Source: an uncultured Caulobacteraceae bacterium (GTDB lineage Bacteria; Pseudomonadota; Alphaproteobacteria; Caulobacterales; Caulobacteraceae). Taken from it: 19,096 nt of DNA. The stretch spans positions 1 to 19,096 of the forward strand of contig CAMLRH010000016.1 of assembly GCA_946482375.1 (NCBI GenBank). Reading direction: 5' to 3'. Made by a program: the position numbers and the translations under genes. Positions 13,747-19,096 of the stretch are shown in pieces; positions within the stretch are counted from its first letter, which is position 1; each line of letters begins with the position of its first letter. The notes beneath the pieces are model-generated. The model worked only from the letters and a program-made list of their open reading frames with translations, was not told where the DNA came from and made no database searches.

Positions 13747-14365
13747 TCGCCGCGTTGATGGCCTTTACCGCCGCCGCCGGACCCTCGGGGTGGTTCCAGA
13801 CGCCGGACGACACCGCCACGAAGTCCGCGCCCGCTTGCGCCAGCACCCCTGCATTCTCGGCCGTGATCCCGCCGATGGCGACGCAGGGGGTGCTCATCGC
13901 CTCCTGCCAGATGGTCAGGATCTCAGGCTCGGGCCGAAAACCGCTGTCCTTGGTCGTCGTCGGGAAGAAGGCGCCGAAGGCGACGTAGTCCGCGCCGCCC
14001 TCGGCGGCCTCCATGGCGAGGTGGCGGCTGTCATGACAGGTGACGCCGATCATCCTGTCCTTGCCCACCAGCCGGCGCGCTTCGGCCAACGGGACGTCGC
14101 TCTGGCCAACATGGACGCCGTCGCAGCCGAAGCGGGCGGCGAGGTCCGCGCGGTCGTTGAGGATCACCGCCACGCCACGCCCGTGGCAGATCGGCGAGAG
14201 CACATCGACGGCCGCGGCGATCACCTCGTCGTCGACATCCTTCAGCCGGATCTGCAGCGCCGCCACGTCGCCGGCGTCCAGCGCCTCCGCCAGCACGCGC
14301 CCAAAGGCGGCCAAGTCGTCAATGGCGGGCGGGGTGATCAGGTAAAGGCGGCAGACGTGACCCAT
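13730..14365 (-). CDS. thiE: Thiamine phosphate synthase ThiE-like
   Basis: A 211-residue TIM-barrel enzyme that joins the pyrimidine and thiazole halves into thiamine phosphate. Family motifs: [66 protein letters not shown] and [10 protein letters not shown]. The start at ATG 14365 is supported by AAGGAGA five bases upstream; a 34-residue extension would run into the oxidase operon. It begins only 8 bases after the DUF2474 stop, and its Shine-Dalgarno overlaps that stop, so it appears to be the last gene of the bd oxidase operon rather than part of a thi cluster. Whether it is the main ThiE or a second copy cannot be seen here. Confidence 0.85.
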   Translation of the reverse strand: MGHVCRLYLITPPAIDDLAAFGRVLAEALDAGDVAALQIRLKDVDDEVIAAAVDVLSPICHGRGVAVILNDRADLAARFGCDGVHVGQSDVPLAEARRLVGKDRMIGVTCHDSRHLAMEAAEGGADYVAFGAFFPTTTKDSGFRPEPEILTIWQEAMSTPCVAIGGITAENAGVLAQAGADFVAVSSGVWNHPEGPAAAVKAINAAIRPGS

Positions 14366-14373
14366 GGCTCTCC

Positions 14374-14496
14374 TTACCGCAGGAGCGCCTTCAGGCCATA
14401 GGCGACGAGCGCGGTGACCGCCGTGCTGGCAAGGGCTATCCCGAAGAACCAGGCCAGGCGCCGCCAAAGCGGCGCGTCAGTGCTCGTAGGAGGCAT
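14374..14496 (-). CDS. DUF2474 family small membrane subunit of bd-type oxidase (CydX-like)
   Basis: A 40-residue protein with one membrane segment: [20 protein letters not shown] followed by [20 protein letters not shown]. The LWRRLAWF start, then a single hydrophobic helix and a basic end, is the pattern of DUF2474 proteins found directly after cyanide-insensitive oxidase genes, analogous to CydX. It overlaps the end of cydB by 20 bases in another frame and lies 8 bases before thiE. Confidence 0.82.
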   Translation of the reverse strand: MPPTSTDAPLWRRLAWFFGIALASTAVTALVAYGLKALLR

Positions 14497-15505
14497 CGGC
14501 GCTGACCTTGCCGCGGAACACCCAGTAGACCCAGACCGTGTAGCCGAGGATCACCGGCAGCAGGATGGCGACCCCCACCAGCATGAGGGCCAGCGCGTTG
14601 TCGGCGTTGGCGGCGTCGCGGAAGTTCACCCCATAGGGGACGGCGTCGGGATAGAGGCTCCAGGCCAGCCCCAGGTAGCCGGACAGGAAGACCGTGAACC
14701 CCCCCGCGAACGGCAGGTAGTGCGAGCCTCGGCGAAGGCCGCCAACGACCATCGCCAGGCCAACCACCCCGATCAACGGGATGACCAGCAGCGGCGTCAG
14801 AACCCCGAGGTCGAAGCCGCGCCCGGTGAAGCCCCAGCGCGCCGCCACGTGGGGGTGAACGATCAGGGTCGCGAGGCTCACCGCCGCCAGCGCGACGGCC
14901 ACGGCGATCACCGCCCGCCAAGCCCAGCGCCGCGCATCGGCGTGCAGGTCGCCCTCCGCCTTGACGATCAGCCAGCCAGCGCCGAGCAGCGTGTAACCCG
15001 CGACGACGCCGGCGGCAGTCAGCAGGCTGTAGGGCGTCAGCCAGTCGAAGGTCCCGCCGGCGAAGGCGCCGTCCTCGATGCGGACGCCCTGGATGAAGCC
15101 GCCGAGGATCAGGCCCTGCGCCGCGGCGGCGACCGTCGAGCCGCCCGCGAAGGCGGCCGTCCAGAACCATTTGCCGCGCTTGCGGCCCCGCAGGCGGAAT
15201 TCGAAGGCGACGCCGCGCAGGATCAGGGCCAGCAGCATCAGGAAGACGGGCACATAGAGCGCCGGCATCAGGATGGCATAGGCGACCGGAAAGGCCGCCA
15301 TAAGCCCGCCCCCGCCCAGCACCAGCCAGGTCTCGTTGCCGTCCCAGACCGGGGCAATCGAATGCATCATGGCGTCGCGATGCTTCGGGTCCCTGGCGAA
15401 CGGGAAGAGGATGCCGAGGCCAAGGTCGAAACCGTCGAGCAGCACATAGAGCAGTACGGCGACGGCGATCAGCCCGGCCCAGATCAGCGGCAGATCGAGG
15501 TTCAT
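14477..15505 (-). CDS. cydB: Cytochrome bd-type (CIO) ubiquinol oxidase subunit II
   Basis: A 342-residue integral membrane protein, subunit II of the bd oxidase family. The start MNLDLPLIWAGLIAVAVLLYVLLDGFDLGLGILFP is characteristic, as is WDGNETWLVLGGGGLMAAFPVAYA. About eight or nine hydrophobic segments follow, ending VILGYTVWVYWVFRGKV. It forms the quinol oxidase complex in the inner membrane with CydA and the DUF2474 peptide. The ATG overlaps the cydA stop (ATGA, 15502-15505). The ending sequence overlaps the DUF2474 gene by 20 bases. Confidence 0.94.
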   Translation of the reverse strand: MNLDLPLIWAGLIAVAVLLYVLLDGFDLGLGILFPFARDPKHRDAMMHSIAPVWDGNETWLVLGGGGLMAAFPVAYAILMPALYVPVFLMLLALILRGVAFEFRLRGRKRGKWFWTAAFAGGSTVAAAAQGLILGGFIQGVRIEDGAFAGGTFDWLTPYSLLTAAGVVAGYTLLGAGWLIVKAEGDLHADARRWAWRAVIAVAVALAAVSLATLIVHPHVAARWGFTGRGFDLGVLTPLLVIPLIGVVGLAMVVGGLRRGSHYLPFAGGFTVFLSGYLGLAWSLYPDAVPYGVNFRDAANADNALALMLVGVAILLPVILGYTVWVYWVFRGKVSADASYEH

Positions 15506-16902
15506 GACGGCGCCTCCGGCTCGGTCGGGGTCTTGGCGAGTGGCGTGCCGGGCGCGCGCAGGTCGGCAGGCTCCTGTTCCTCGGCGCCGGCCGCCGGGCC
15601 CTCGTTGAACAGCCGCAGGATGTAGAGCGCGCCGACCCCGAAGACGACGGCGTAGACGATGATGAAGGCGATCAGCGAGGCGGAAACCGCCTCGGCGCGG
15701 ACGGGTGAAACGGCGTCGGCGGTCCTGAGGATGCCGTAGATGACCCAGGGCTGGCGGCCGACCTCGGCGACGGTCCAGCCGGCGATGACGGCAATGAAGC
15801 CGCTTGGCCCCATGGCGACGCAGGCTCTGAGGAAGGCGCGTGAGTTCTCCGGCCCCTTCCTCCGCCACGCCAGCCACGCGCCCCACAGACCGAGCAGGAT
15901 CATCAGGAAGCCCAAGCCCACCATGATCCGGAAGGCCCAGAAGACGATGGCCACCGGCGGCCGGTCCTCCGGCGGGAAGGCCTTCAGGCCGGTTACCTTG
16001 TCGGCCGTCGCGCCGGCGGTGATCCAGCTGCCGATCTTGGGGATGGAGAGTTCGAAGTGGTTGCGCTCCTGCGCCCGGTCGGGCCAGGCGACGACGTGGA
16101 AGGGCTGCTCGGTGCGCGTTTCCCAGAAGGCCTCAATAGCGGCGAGCTTGGCCGGCTGCAGGGTCAGCACCTGCTTGCCCTGGATGTCGCCGACGATGAG
16201 CTGAATCGGCGCGACGACGGCGAACATCAGGACGGCCATGCGCAGAGCCACCTTCGATTCCGCCATGCCGCGCCCCTTCAGCAAGGCCCAGGCGCTGGCC
16301 GCGCCGACGACCAGCGATGTCGTCAGGTAGGCGGCGATGACCATGTGGAAGAAGCGCGGGATGAAGGTGGGCGAGAAGACCACGCCCATCCAGCTGGCCG
16401 TCCGCAGACTGCCGTCCGGCAACACCATGTGCCCCGTGGGGTGCTGCATCCAGCTGTTCGCCGATATGATCCAGAAGGCCGACACGACCGTGCCGATGGC
16501 GACCAGCACGGTGGCGAGGAAGTGGAGCCTGGGCCCGACCTTGTCCCAGCCGAACAGCATGACGCCGAGAAAGCTGGCCTCCAGGAAGAAGGCGGTCAGC
16601 ACCTCGAAGGCCAGCAGCGGCCCGATGACCGATGAGGCGACCTCGGAGAAGACGCTCCAGTTCGTGCCGAGCTGGTAGCTCATCACCACGCCGGAGACGA
16701 CGCCCATGCCGAAGGAGATGGCGAAGATCTTCAGCCAGAACCTGTAGAGCGTCCGGAAGACCTCGCGCCCGGTGGCCAGCAGCAGGCCTTCGAGCACCGC
16801 TAGAAAGCTCGCCAGCCCGATCGTGAAGCTCGGGAAGATGATGTGCCAGGCGATCGTGAAGGCGAACTGCAGTCGCGACAAAAGCAGCGCGTCGAAGTCC
16901 AT
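15502..16902 (-). CDS. cydA: Cytochrome bd-type (CIO) ubiquinol oxidase subunit I
   Basis: A 466-residue haem-bearing subunit that oxidises ubiquinol and reduces oxygen to water without pumping protons. Haem ligand H20 is in AWHIIFPSF and H186 in FFHMVIAAYLTT; acidic residues E100 and E108 lie in LLAFEVLTAFFLEAS. The quinol-loop signature GRQPWVIYG is present near 395. The Q loop is short, because the protein is about 55 residues shorter than E. coli CydA. This, with the DUF2474 gene, indicates the cyanide-insensitive (CIO/CioA) branch. The C-terminal tail after the last helix is hydrophilic and Pro/Glu-rich. GGAG and AAGGGG precede ATG 16902. It is divergent from bfd. Confidence 0.94.
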   Translation of the reverse strand: MDFDALLLSRLQFAFTIAWHIIFPSFTIGLASFLAVLEGLLLATGREVFRTLYRFWLKIFAISFGMGVVSGVVMSYQLGTNWSVFSEVASSVIGPLLAFEVLTAFFLEASFLGVMLFGWDKVGPRLHFLATVLVAIGTVVSAFWIISANSWMQHPTGHMVLPDGSLRTASWMGVVFSPTFIPRFFHMVIAAYLTTSLVVGAASAWALLKGRGMAESKVALRMAVLMFAVVAPIQLIVGDIQGKQVLTLQPAKLAAIEAFWETRTEQPFHVVAWPDRAQERNHFELSIPKIGSWITAGATADKVTGLKAFPPEDRPPVAIVFWAFRIMVGLGFLMILLGLWGAWLAWRRKGPENSRAFLRACVAMGPSGFIAVIAGWTVAEVGRQPWVIYGILRTADAVSPVRAEAVSASLIAFIIVYAVVFGVGALYILRLFNEGPAAGAEEQEPADLRAPGTPLAKTPTEPEAPS

Positions 16903-17037
16903 CGCCCCTTGTCTCCACGTCCGCCGTCACAATGCGCCGCGGTGGGAAAGGTGTCGAACTTCGAAACGGGAAGGGCCGCGGAACTGGCCAGTTGCAAATG
17001 AGTTGCAACATCGCTCGCAAATCAGTAGATGGGGCTC
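16903..17037. promoter_or_regulatory. Divergent control region of cydA and bfd with possible iron box
   Basis: The 135-base region holds promoters for both divergent transcripts. Its most striking part is TTGCAA-ATGAG-TTGCAA (16992-17008), a dyad in AT-richer DNA, followed by CTCGCAAATCAG (17015-17026) with a related half-site. Position just before bfd suggests a Fur/Mur- or Irr-type iron operator. TTGCA repeats continue into the first bfd codons. The regulator is inferred from gene function, not from a verified motif. Confidence 0.45.
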
Positions 17038-17223
17038 ATGTACGTTTGCAACTGCAATGGCATCCGTGAACGCCAGGTCCGCCAGGCCATCGCCGCCGGC
17101 GCTCGCAAGCCTGTGGACGTGTTCAAGGCGCACGACTGCAAGGCGCAATGCGCCCGCTGCGTCTGCGAGATGCGGCAGATGATCGACGAGAGCCACGAGG
17201 CCCTGCGCTACGCCGCCGAGTAG
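17038..17223 (+). CDS. bfd: Bacterioferritin-associated ferredoxin
   Basis: A 61-residue [2Fe-2S] ferredoxin that donates electrons to bacterioferritin haem so stored ferric iron can leave as ferrous iron. The cluster ligands are at the exact family positions: C4 and C6 (YVCNCNG), C38 and C41 (CARC). Two further cysteines, C34 and C43, flank them. I choose ATG 17038 (MYVCNCNG) over ATG 17029, which would add three residues, because GGGG lies just upstream at proper distance and family members begin with MYVC-like sequences. bfr follows on the same strand after 117 bases. Confidence 0.93.
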   Translation: MYVCNCNGIRERQVRQAIAAGARKPVDVFKAHDCKAQCARCVCEMRQMIDESHEALRYAAE

Positions 17224-17230
17224 CGTCCGG

Positions 17231-17251
17231 TCATCCCCGCGAAGGCGGGGA
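17231..17251. repeat. Short hairpin repeat TCATCCCCGCGAAGGCGGGGA
   Basis: A 7-bp stem, TCCCCGC/GCGGGGA (17234-17240 and 17245-17251), with a four-base GAAG loop, 7 bases after the bfd TAG. It differs by one base from the left arm of the element at 10730-10815. It may attenuate read-through from bfd to bfr. Confidence 0.7.
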
Positions 17252-17340
17252 TTGCGAGCGCGAAACACTTGCAAACATAGCGGTTGAAGCCTCGCGCGCG
17301 ATGGCGCAGGTCAGGGCTCTACACGAGCTTGAGAGGGACC
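17252..17340 (+). promoter_or_regulatory. Upstream region of bfr with possible iron-box half-sites
   Basis: TTGCGA (17252-17257) and TTGCAA (17269-17274) resemble the half-sites before bfd. GAGGG (17333-17337) is the bfr ribosome site. A separate bfr promoter is plausible here because the short hairpin repeat intervenes after bfd. This is inference from partial similarity only. Confidence 0.35.
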
Positions 17341-17826
17341 ATGGCCATGCAGGGCGACCCCGCCATCATCAAACTGCTCAACACGGTGCTGACCAACGAG
17401 CTCACCGCCGTGAACCAGTACTTTCTGCACGCGCGGATGTTCGAGAACTGGGGCCTCAAGCGCCTCGGCAAGGTCGTCTACGACGAATCCATCGGCGAGA
17501 TGAAACACGCCGACAAGCTCATCAAGCGCATCCTCTTCCTCGACGGCCTGCCCAACCTGCAAGACCTGCACAAGCTGCGCATCGGCGAGAGCGCGGTCGA
17601 GTGCCTGGGCGCTGACCTGCAGCTCGAGCTTGGCGGGCGCGAGGCGCTGGTGGCTGGTGTCGCCCAGTGCGAAGCCGCCCGCGACTTCGTCAGCCGCGAG
17701 ATTCTCGAGGAAATCCTCATCGACACCGAGGAGCACATAGACTTCCTGGAGACCCAGCTGTCGCTGGTGAAGCAGCTCGGCGAGCAGAACTACCTGCAGT
17801 CGGCCATGGGCGAGGTCGAGGGGTAG
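17341..17826 (+). CDS. bfr: Bacterioferritin
   Basis: A 161-residue haem-containing ferritin that oxidises and stores iron in a 24-subunit shell. If the second Met (17347) is residue 1, numbering equals E. coli Bfr: ferroxidase ligands E18, E51, H54, E94 and H130 are present, as are the haem ligand M52 and Y25. Position 127, a ferroxidase Glu in E. coli, reads Thr here ([14 protein letters not shown]). The alignment of the remainder, including [14 protein letters not shown], is very close. ATG 17341 follows GAGGG by three bases, whereas ATG 17347 has more usual spacing and gives the family's MQGD start. The true start is therefore uncertain by two residues. Confidence 0.94.
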   Translation: MAMQGDPAIIKLLNTVLTNELTAVNQYFLHARMFENWGLKRLGKVVYDESIGEMKHADKLIKRILFLDGLPNLQDLHKLRIGESAVECLGADLQLELGGREALVAGVAQCEAARDFVSREILEEILIDTEEHIDFLETQLSLVKQLGEQNYLQSAMGEVEG

Positions 17827-17829
17827 TTT

Positions 17830-17978
17830 CCTTCTCCCCTTGCGGGAGAAGGTGGCCTGCAGAGCAGGTCGGATGAGGGGTCTCTCAGAAGCTTCAGCTG
17901 CCGCATGCAGCGGATGGGCGGTGCGCCCCCTCATCCGTCAGCCTTCGGCTGCCACCTTCTCCCGCGAGGGGAGAAGGA
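17830..17978. repeat. 149-bp composite inverted repeat between convergent bfr and fba
   Basis: The left arm (17830-17880) starts CCTTCTCCCCTTGCGGGAGA and ends in GTCGGATGAGGGG. The right arm (from about 17925), reversed, starts CCTTCTCCCCTCGCGGGAGA and ends in GACGGATGAGGGG. Each outer end is its own CTTCTCCC/GGGAGAAG hairpin. It fills nearly the whole gap between the bfr and fba stops, 3 bases from each. I recognise the CTTCTCCC...GGATGAGGGG type as a common alphaproteobacterial intergenic repeat; terminator function is likely by position. Confidence 0.85.
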
Positions 17979-17981
17979 TCG

Positions 17982-19001
17982 TTAGGCCGCCTTCTCCAGC
18001 GCGCCTTCCCACTGACCCAGCGAGGCCAGGCCGTTCATGCGGGCGCGGTGGTGGAAGGCGCGTTGGGCGGCCGCCACGTTCTCGCTCTTGCCGGACCAGG
18101 CCTTCTGGGGCGCGGCCTGCAGGGCGCGGCCGTAGCTGAAGGTCATTTTCCAGGGGAAGCCGCCGATCTTGTTCATGGCGTCGAGGTGGGCGGTGGCTTC
18201 CTCGTCGGACTGGCCGCCGGAGAGGTAGGCGATGCCCGGCACGGCCGACGGCACGGTCGCCTTCAACGCGGCGATGGTGCGATGCGCGACTTCTTCGACC
18301 GATGAGCGCTTCGAGCAGCCCTTGCCGCAGATGACCATGTTCGGCTTCAGCACGATGCCTTCCAGCGGCACGCGCTGCTCGAACAGCTCGGCGAAGACGG
18401 TCTGCAGGGTCCAGCGGGTGACCTGGTCGCAGCGGTCGATGTCGTGGGCGCCGTCCATCAGGATCTCGGGCTCGACGATCGGCACGATCTGGTTGGCCTG
18501 GCAGAGCGCGGCGTAGCGGGCGAGCGCGTGGGCGTTGGCCTTGATCGCGCCCCAGGTCGGGACCCCGTCGGCGATGTCGATCACCGCCCGCCACTTCGCA
18601 AAGCGCGCGCCCTGTTCGTAGTACTTGGCCAGCCGCTCGCCCAGGCCGTCGAGGCCTTCGGTGATGGTTTCGCCGGGGAAGCCCGCCATCGGCTGGGCGC
18701 CCTTGTCGACCTTGATGCCCGGAATGGAGCCGGCGGCCTCGATCAGCTTGACCAGCGGCGTGCCGTCGGCGGCGTTCTGCCAGATGGTCTCGTCGTAGAG
18801 GATGACGCCGGAGACGTATTCCATGGCGTCCTTGGCCCGGAACATCAGCTCGCGGTAGTCGCGGCGGTTCTCCTCGGTGTTCTCCACCCCGATGGCGTCG
18901 AAGCGCTTCTTGATCGTGCCGGTGGATTCGTCGGCCGCCAGGATGCCTCGACCGGGCGCGACCATCTTTTCGGCGACTTCGTTCAGAGCCTGCAGGTTCA
19001 T
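17982..19001 (-). CDS. Fructose-bisphosphate aldolase, class I
   Basis: A 339-residue class I (Schiff-base) aldolase, splitting fructose 1,6-bisphosphate into two triose phosphates in glycolysis and gluconeogenesis. Active-site motifs: GRGILAADES (D24), FAKWRAVI (K136), VPIVEPEIL (E177) and the Schiff-base lysine K219 in EGIVLKPNMV; also YLSGGQSDEEAT. Length fits the family's bacterial members. ATG 19001 is chosen: the protein begins MNLQALNEVAEKMVAPGRG like homologues, GAGG lies eight bases upstream, and a longer frame would overlap pgk. It follows pgk by 14 bases, forming a pgk-fba glycolytic operon. Gene names vary (fba, fda), so none is assigned. Confidence 0.93.
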   Translation of the reverse strand: MNLQALNEVAEKMVAPGRGILAADESTGTIKKRFDAIGVENTEENRRDYRELMFRAKDAMEYVSGVILYDETIWQNAADGTPLVKLIEAAGSIPGIKVDKGAQPMAGFPGETITEGLDGLGERLAKYYEQGARFAKWRAVIDIADGVPTWGAIKANAHALARYAALCQANQIVPIVEPEILMDGAHDIDRCDQVTRWTLQTVFAELFEQRVPLEGIVLKPNMVICGKGCSKRSSVEEVAHRTIAALKATVPSAVPGIAYLSGGQSDEEATAHLDAMNKIGGFPWKMTFSYGRALQAAPQKAWSGKSENVAAAQRAFHHRARMNGLASLGQWEGALEKAA

Positions 19002-19015
19002 CTCGACTACCTCAA

Positions 19016-19096
19016 TCAATCCCGTTCCAGCGCCGCCACCCCGGGCAGCTCCTTGCCTTCCATCCATTCGAGGAAGGCGCCTCCGGCCGTCGACAC
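19016..19096 (-). CDS. pgk: Phosphoglycerate kinase, C-terminal end (5' part outside window)
   Basis: The last 26 residues, VSTAGGAFLEWMEGKELPGV and on to a TGA at 19016-19018, are the hallmark C terminus of phosphoglycerate kinase (STGGGAxLExLEGKxLPGV). The enzyme transfers phosphate from 1,3-bisphosphoglycerate to ADP. Most of the gene lies beyond the window edge. The aldolase gene starts 14 bases after its stop on the same strand. Confidence 0.92.
   Translation of the reverse strand: MSTAGGAFLEWMEGKELPGVAALERD

Noticed and set aside
14414..15625. A 403-residue plus-strand frame opposite cydB
   Set aside because: Its composition (Gln, His, Asp, Arg and Gly repeats) is typical of antisense frames in GC-rich DNA, and cydB on the other strand is unambiguous.
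16925..16945. GTCACA near cydA/bfd as another ECF41-type promoter
   Set aside because: The first T is missing and no CGTC lies 16 bases downstream.
17029..17031. ATG at 17029 as bfd start
   Set aside because: It adds three residues not typical of Bfd and lacks a spaced Shine-Dalgarno; ATG 17038 fits better.
1..19096. Signs of horizontal transfer (integrase, att sites, tRNA edge, AT-rich island)
   Set aside because: Base composition and codon use look uniform and no mobile-element gene is visible; only small intergenic repeats occur.

Overview
The window is a chromosomal segment of a high-GC alphaproteobacterium, most likely of the Caulobacterales (Caulobacter/Phenylobacterium-like). I infer this from the RcdA (DUF1465) and TrcR (DUF1013) cell-cycle regulators, the cysteine-free L31 protein, the DUF465/DUF1192 small proteins, the frequent GTG starts, and the short GC-rich inverted repeats lodged between genes. 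No tRNA, rRNA, CRISPR array, insertion sequence or phage gene was seen, and no gap longer than 300 bases lacks a gene.

Layout. 1-1630 (+): the tail of an unrecognised hydrophilic protein, a Zur-type zinc regulator and a double-hotdog acyl-CoA thioesterase. 1627-4540 (-): purE-purK, a DUF465 peptide, and ubiX translationally coupled to a TIGR02444 protein. 4647-6680: a second DUF465 peptide (+), then a quinone oxidoreductase and trcR (-). 6765-9818: DUF1192 and rcdA (+), rpmE (-) with an intrinsic terminator, and an ABCB-type ABC exporter (+). 9920-11840 (-): a secreted hypothetical protein, efp and an inositol-phosphatase-family protein. 11914-13746 (+): an operon of a small membrane protein, a CGPC-thiol carboxymuconolactone-decarboxylase-like protein and an ECF41-type sigma factor. 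13730-16902 (-): a cyanide-insensitive-type bd oxidase operon (cydA-cydB-DUF2474) with thiE attached. 17038-17826 (+): bfd and bfr (iron storage and release). 17982-19096 (-): the pgk 3' end followed by class I fructose-bisphosphate aldolase.

The strongest discovery signal is at 11914-13746. The sigma factor carries the three ECF41 hallmarks (WLPEP linker, DGGG, NPDKL in a SnoaL-like C-terminal extension), so it probably needs no anti-sigma factor. A full match to the ECF41 promoter TGTCACA-N16-CGTC lies 30 bp upstream of the operon's first ribosome-binding site and start, implying autoregulation. That first gene has an in-frame TAG as codon 4, directly behind an excellent Shine-Dalgarno/ATG, so it is either broken by a point mutation, misread, or preceded by a three-residue leader peptide. 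A second regulatory signal is a perfect sigma-54 (-24/-12) promoter match just upstream of rcdA.

Most of the remainder is housekeeping metabolism in compact, often overlapping gene pairs (TGATG, GTGA, ATGA junctions and a shared CTAG stop). Four larger inverted-repeat elements and one short hairpin occupy the wider gaps, several of them between convergent genes.
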